Shown: positions 11,187 to 13,712 of the stretch, in pieces | Layout: each line of letters begins with the position of its first letter | How positions within the stretch are numbered: the stretch's first letter is position 1 | Assembly: GCF_900316895.1 (NCBI RefSeq) | Contig: NZ_ONER01000052.1 | Span: forward strand, 1-13,712 | Direction: 5' to 3' | Origin: an uncultured Methanobrevibacter sp. | GTDB taxonomy: Archaea; Methanobacteriota; Methanobacteria; Methanobacteriales; Methanobacteriaceae | Length of the DNA stretch: 13,712 nucleotides | Program-made: the position numbers and the translations under genes | Notes under the pieces: model-generated | What the model was told of the DNA's origin: nothing | The model's database searches: none | Seen by the model: the letters and a program-made list of their open reading frames with translations, nothing else

Positions 11187-13196
11187 ATGACAATGAACTC
11201 TACTACCAAAACACAAACATCAACTGCAAAATTTGAAGAATTTTTTGCAACATCATATAAGGACGACGTATTTAAAATACTCGAAAAATATCCTGATGAC
11301 AGATCACTGACCGTAAATTATCAATCATTGGAAATGTTTGATCCTGAATTAGCTGATTTGTTAATTGAAAAGCCTGAAGAGGTTATCCAAGCGGCACAGA
11401 TTGCTATAAAAAATATTGATCCCCTTGTGAAGGACGCAGACATCAATATTCGTTTTGAAAATCTGAGCAACATCATTCAGTTAAAAGACCTCTTAAGCAA
11501 ATATATCGGAACATTTGTTGCTGCAGACGGAATCGTGAGAAAGACAGATGAGATAAGGCCTCGTATTGAAACCGGTGTTTTTGAATGTAGAGGATGCATG
11601 AGATTGCATGAGGTCGAACAGACATCTGGAAATCACATCATAGAACCGTCCTTATGTAGCGAATGTGGTGGAAGGTCATTCAGACTGCTCCAGGAGGAAT
11701 CAAAATACATTGATACCCAAACCGCAAGGATGCAGGAACCTTTAGAGAATTTATCTGGAGGAACCGAACCTAAACAGATGCTGATGATTTTGGAAGACGA
11801 TCTGGTCGATGATTTAAATCCTGGAGATAAAGTAAGAATTACAGGTACCTTAAAAACATTCAGGGAAGAGAGAAGCGGAAAATTCAAAAATTACATTTAC
11901 GTCAATCATATTGAACCGTTAGAGCAGGAATTTGAGGAACTGCATCTTTCCGAAGAGGATGAAGAAAAAATCATTGAATTATCACAGGACCCTCACATTT
12001 ACGATAAGATCATCAAATCCACAGCCCCATCCATCAGAGGATATAGGGAAGTCAAAGAGGCAATTGCTCTGCAACTCTTTGGTGGAGCTGCCAAACAACT
12101 CGAAGACGAAACCAAGCTAAGGGGAGACATCCATATCCTGATTGTCGGGGACCCTGGTATTGGTAAATCCCAGATATTGAAATATGTTTCCAGACTCGCG
12201 CCAAGAAGTATCTATACAAGCGGTAAAGGTACAAGTGGTGCCGGTTTAACCGCAGCGGCAGTTAGGGATGAACTTGGAGGATGGTCTCTTGAAGCAGGTG
12301 CACTGGTACTTGGGGACCAGGGTAACGTTTGTGTTGACGAGCTGGACAAGATGAGGTCCGAAGACCGCTCAGCACTTCACGAAGCACTGGAACAGCAGAC
12401 AGTAAGTATCGCAAAAGCAGGAATCATGGCAACCTTAAATTCAAGATGTTCCGTTCTTGCAGCTGCAAACCCTAAATTCGGTAGATTCGACAGATTTAAA
12501 GTGCTTGCAGAACAAATTGACTTGCCTGCACCAATCATTTCCCGTTTCGATTTGATATTTGTAATTGAAGACAAGCCAAGCAGGGAAAAGGATTCAGACT
12601 TGGCAAAGCACATTTTGGAAATCCACAAAGAAAATACAGTAAATTACGAAATTGAACCTGAACTGCTCAGAAAATACATTGCATATGCCCGTAAGAATAT
12701 CAATCCACGTTTAACCGATGAAGCCAATGAAATCCTAAGGGAATTTTATGTAAATACCAGAAACAGCAACCCCGAAGAGCAGGGTGCCGTTCCAATTACC
12801 GCAAGACAGCTGGAAGCTACCATTCGCCTAGCGGAAGCCAGTGCTAAAATCAAACTTAAGGATAAAGTAGAAGCGGAAGATGCAAATAAGGCAGTGAAAC
12901 TAACCATGTTCTGTCTTAAAGACATTGGTGTTGATCCTGAAACCGGTGAAATTGACATTGACCGTATTGGAGACGGAACACCAAAATCAGACAGGGACAA
13001 AATTCAAAGGGTAACCGAAGAAATCGCACTCCTTGAAGAAGAGTTTGCCGGCGATGCTCCATTGAATGTGCTGCTTTCAAACATGAACGAAAAATATGGA
13101 GTCAGTGAAGAGAAAACCGAGCAAATCGTTAGAAACCTAAAGCAGAAAGGAGTTATCTACGAACCTAACGCTGGATACTTCAGACGTGTTATCTAA
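11187..13196 (+). CDS. mcm: Replicative minichromosome maintenance helicase MCM
   Basis: 669 residues, close to characterised archaeal MCMs. It forms the ring-shaped 3'-to-5' helicase of the replication fork. The N-terminal region (1 to about 260) carries a C4 zinc site, C134-x2-C137 and C157-x2-C160, within its OB-fold region. The AAA+ module (about 270-510) has Walker A GDPGIGKS (321-328, K327), Walker B CVDELDKM (382-389, D384/E385), sensor 1 in AAANPKFGRF, and the arginine finger in SRFD (452-455, R453). A winged-helix domain fills roughly 590-669. No intein interrupts the Walker motifs. Two ATGs, at 11187 and 11193, are possible starts; neither has a clear Shine-Dalgarno, so the exact start is uncertain by two residues. 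The 110-base upstream region is shared divergently with the small membrane-anchored gene; a TATA-like CTATATTAA (about 11123-11131) could serve mcm. It is the only MCM visible here. Confidence 0.96.
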   Translation: MTMNSTTKTQTSTAKFEEFFATSYKDDVFKILEKYPDDRSLTVNYQSLEMFDPELADLLIEKPEEVIQAAQIAIKNIDPLVKDADINIRFENLSNIIQLKDLLSKYIGTFVAADGIVRKTDEIRPRIETGVFECRGCMRLHEVEQTSGNHIIEPSLCSECGGRSFRLLQEESKYIDTQTARMQEPLENLSGGTEPKQMLMILEDDLVDDLNPGDKVRITGTLKTFREERSGKFKNYIYVNHIEPLEQEFEELHLSEEDEEKIIELSQDPHIYDKIIKSTAPSIRGYREVKEAIALQLFGGAAKQLEDETKLRGDIHILIVGDPGIGKSQILKYVSRLAPRSIYTSGKGTSGAGLTAAAVRDELGGWSLEAGALVLGDQGNVCVDELDKMRSEDRSALHEALEQQTVSIAKAGIMATLNSRCSVLAAANPKFGRFDRFKVLAEQIDLPAPIISRFDLIFVIEDKPSREKDSDLAKHILEIHKENTVNYEIEPELLRKYIAYARKNINPRLTDEANEILREFYVNTRNSNPEEQGAVPITARQLEATIRLAEASAKIKLKDKVEAEDANKAVKLTMFCLKDIGVDPETGEIDIDRIGDGTPKSDRDKIQRVTEEIALLEEEFAGDAPLNVLLSNMNEKYGVSEEKTEQIVRNLKQKGVIYEPNAGYFRRVI

Positions 13197-13203
13197 ACTA
13201 TTC

Positions 13204-13257
13204 AAATTATAATTTTTACATACTCCCGTGTACACATTTCCCATTGGAGTATGTGAA
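13204..13257. repeat. Palindrome and 12-bp stem-loop after mcm
   Basis: AAATTATAATTT (13204-13215) is a perfect palindrome just after the mcm stop. Overlapping its end, TTTACATACTCC (13215-13226) pairs with GGAGTATGTGAA (13246-13257), giving 12 pairs including one G-T. The 19-base loop contains the perfect 8-base palindrome GTGTACAC (13228-13235). No T-run follows on the plus strand, so it is not a standard intrinsic terminator. It could be an mRNA 3'-end structure, a leader element of the next gene, or a protein-binding site. Confidence 0.6.
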
Positions 13258-13307
13258 TGTTCAACAACATTAAATTTAATAGCCATTAAAGACAAATTAA
13301 AAATATT

Positions 13308-13712
13308 ATGAGAAAACTGTTGTTGATTGTTTTAATCTTGTTTTTGATTATGGGTGCTGTCAGCGCTCAGGACAACACAAACGGTACTGCAGACAATGTA
13401 CTCAAGGACAGGGAATACAATTCAGACATCGACGATGACGGAGACCCACTGTTGATCGAAGAAAACGGATATATTCCCGTTGAGATTAATGTTGAGGAAG
13501 CTTGGAGTCTGAATGTTTATATTGACAGACATGAGTCTGCATTGAATGAAGAGCTTGACAATGTAACCTATAGTCATGTCGATATTCCGGCAAGCGTGAT
13601 GAATGGCGATGACGAAGTGCCTCTGACCTTGGGAGAACATAACATAATTTATGAATTCAAATTCACCAATACCACTTCCATATACAGTCCCGACGCATAC
13701 ATTAGTGAGTCC
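13308..13712 (+). CDS. Secreted protein of unknown function, N-terminal part (runs off the window)
   Basis: The frame is open from the ATG at 13308 to the right edge, giving 135 residues with no stop. It starts with a clear signal peptide (MRKLLLIVLILFLIMGAVSA, likely cut after A20 before QDN). The mature part starts acidic (NSDIDDDGDP), then reads as beta-rich sequence (IPVEINVEEAWSLNVYIDR ... VPLTLGEHNIIYEFKF) like an Ig- or cadherin-like domain of archaeal surface proteins, with sequons such as NGT, NVT and NTT. This suggests a cell-surface or adhesin-like protein, but the family cannot be fixed from this part. No strong Shine-Dalgarno is seen. A/T-rich sequence at 13270-13278 could act as a TATA box with a very short leader. 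The antisense frame at 13422-13640 is a shadow. Confidence 0.72.
   Translation, partial: MRKLLLIVLILFLIMGAVSAQDNTNGTADNVLKDREYNSDIDDDGDPLLIEENGYIPVEINVEEAWSLNVYIDRHESALNEELDNVTYSHVDIPASVMNGDDEVPLTLGEHNIIYEFKFTNTTSIYSPDAYISES

Noticed and set aside
12140..12360. Possible intein in MCM
   Set aside because: The Walker A and Walker B regions are continuous and the total length is that of an intein-free MCM.
13422..13640. 72-codon minus-strand frame near the right edge
   Set aside because: It lies fully opposite the open signal-peptide gene starting at 13308, which is far better supported.

Overview
The window reads as a piece of chromosome from a methanogenic archaeon of the order Methanobacteriales, most likely Methanobrevibacter or a close relative. 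The evidence is the AT-rich sequence, archaeal TATA-like boxes, Shine-Dalgarno sites of GGAGGTGAT type, an archaeal MCM helicase, an Lhr helicase, the archaeal purine enzyme PurP, and a secreted beta-helix 'adhesin-like' protein of the kind abundant in Methanobrevibacter. No tRNA, rRNA, CRISPR array, transposon or phage gene was seen. No gene-free gap exceeds 300 bases; the longest is the 274-base divergent region between the SDR and lhr genes.

Layout. Bases 3-74 are the tail of an upstream gene, closed by a hairpin and T-run. A Nit2-like carbon-nitrogen hydrolase (118-945, +) abuts, stop to stop, a HEAT-repeat protein (946-1791, -). Upstream of that on the same strand is a short-chain dehydrogenase (1880-2650, -) with very strong codon bias and its own terminator. 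A divergent promoter region carrying two inverted repeats separates it from an Lhr-type helicase (2925-5519, +). Next come a secreted adhesin-like protein (5545-7392, -), a divergent pair of small membrane proteins (7550-7921 and 7937-8338, +), purP (8344-9435, -), and a tight two-gene unit of a metallophosphoesterase (9559-10089, +) and an RlmE/FtsJ-type rRNA methyltransferase (10091-10660, +). The methyltransferase overlaps, tail to tail, a small membrane-anchored protein gene (10657-11076, -). MCM follows (11187-13196, +). Last is the start of a secreted protein gene (13308 to the window end, +).

Most genes are core or housekeeping functions (replication, repair or RNA helicase, purine synthesis, rRNA modification, amide hydrolysis) with no single shared pathway. 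The accessory part is the cell-surface material: the adhesin-like protein, the small membrane pair, the membrane-anchored helical protein and the final secreted protein.

I found no clear undescribed multi-gene system. The most useful observations are: an RlmE that ends before the conserved C-terminal segment; a shared hairpin plus T6-CTA terminator pattern at three gene ends; a 12-bp stem-loop with a self-complementary loop after mcm; a dehydrogenase of unknown substrate with codon use typical of an abundant protein; and an adhesin with a roughly 100-residue lysine-rich tail free of acidic residues. Several likely start codons differ from the longest reading frame and are corrected here.
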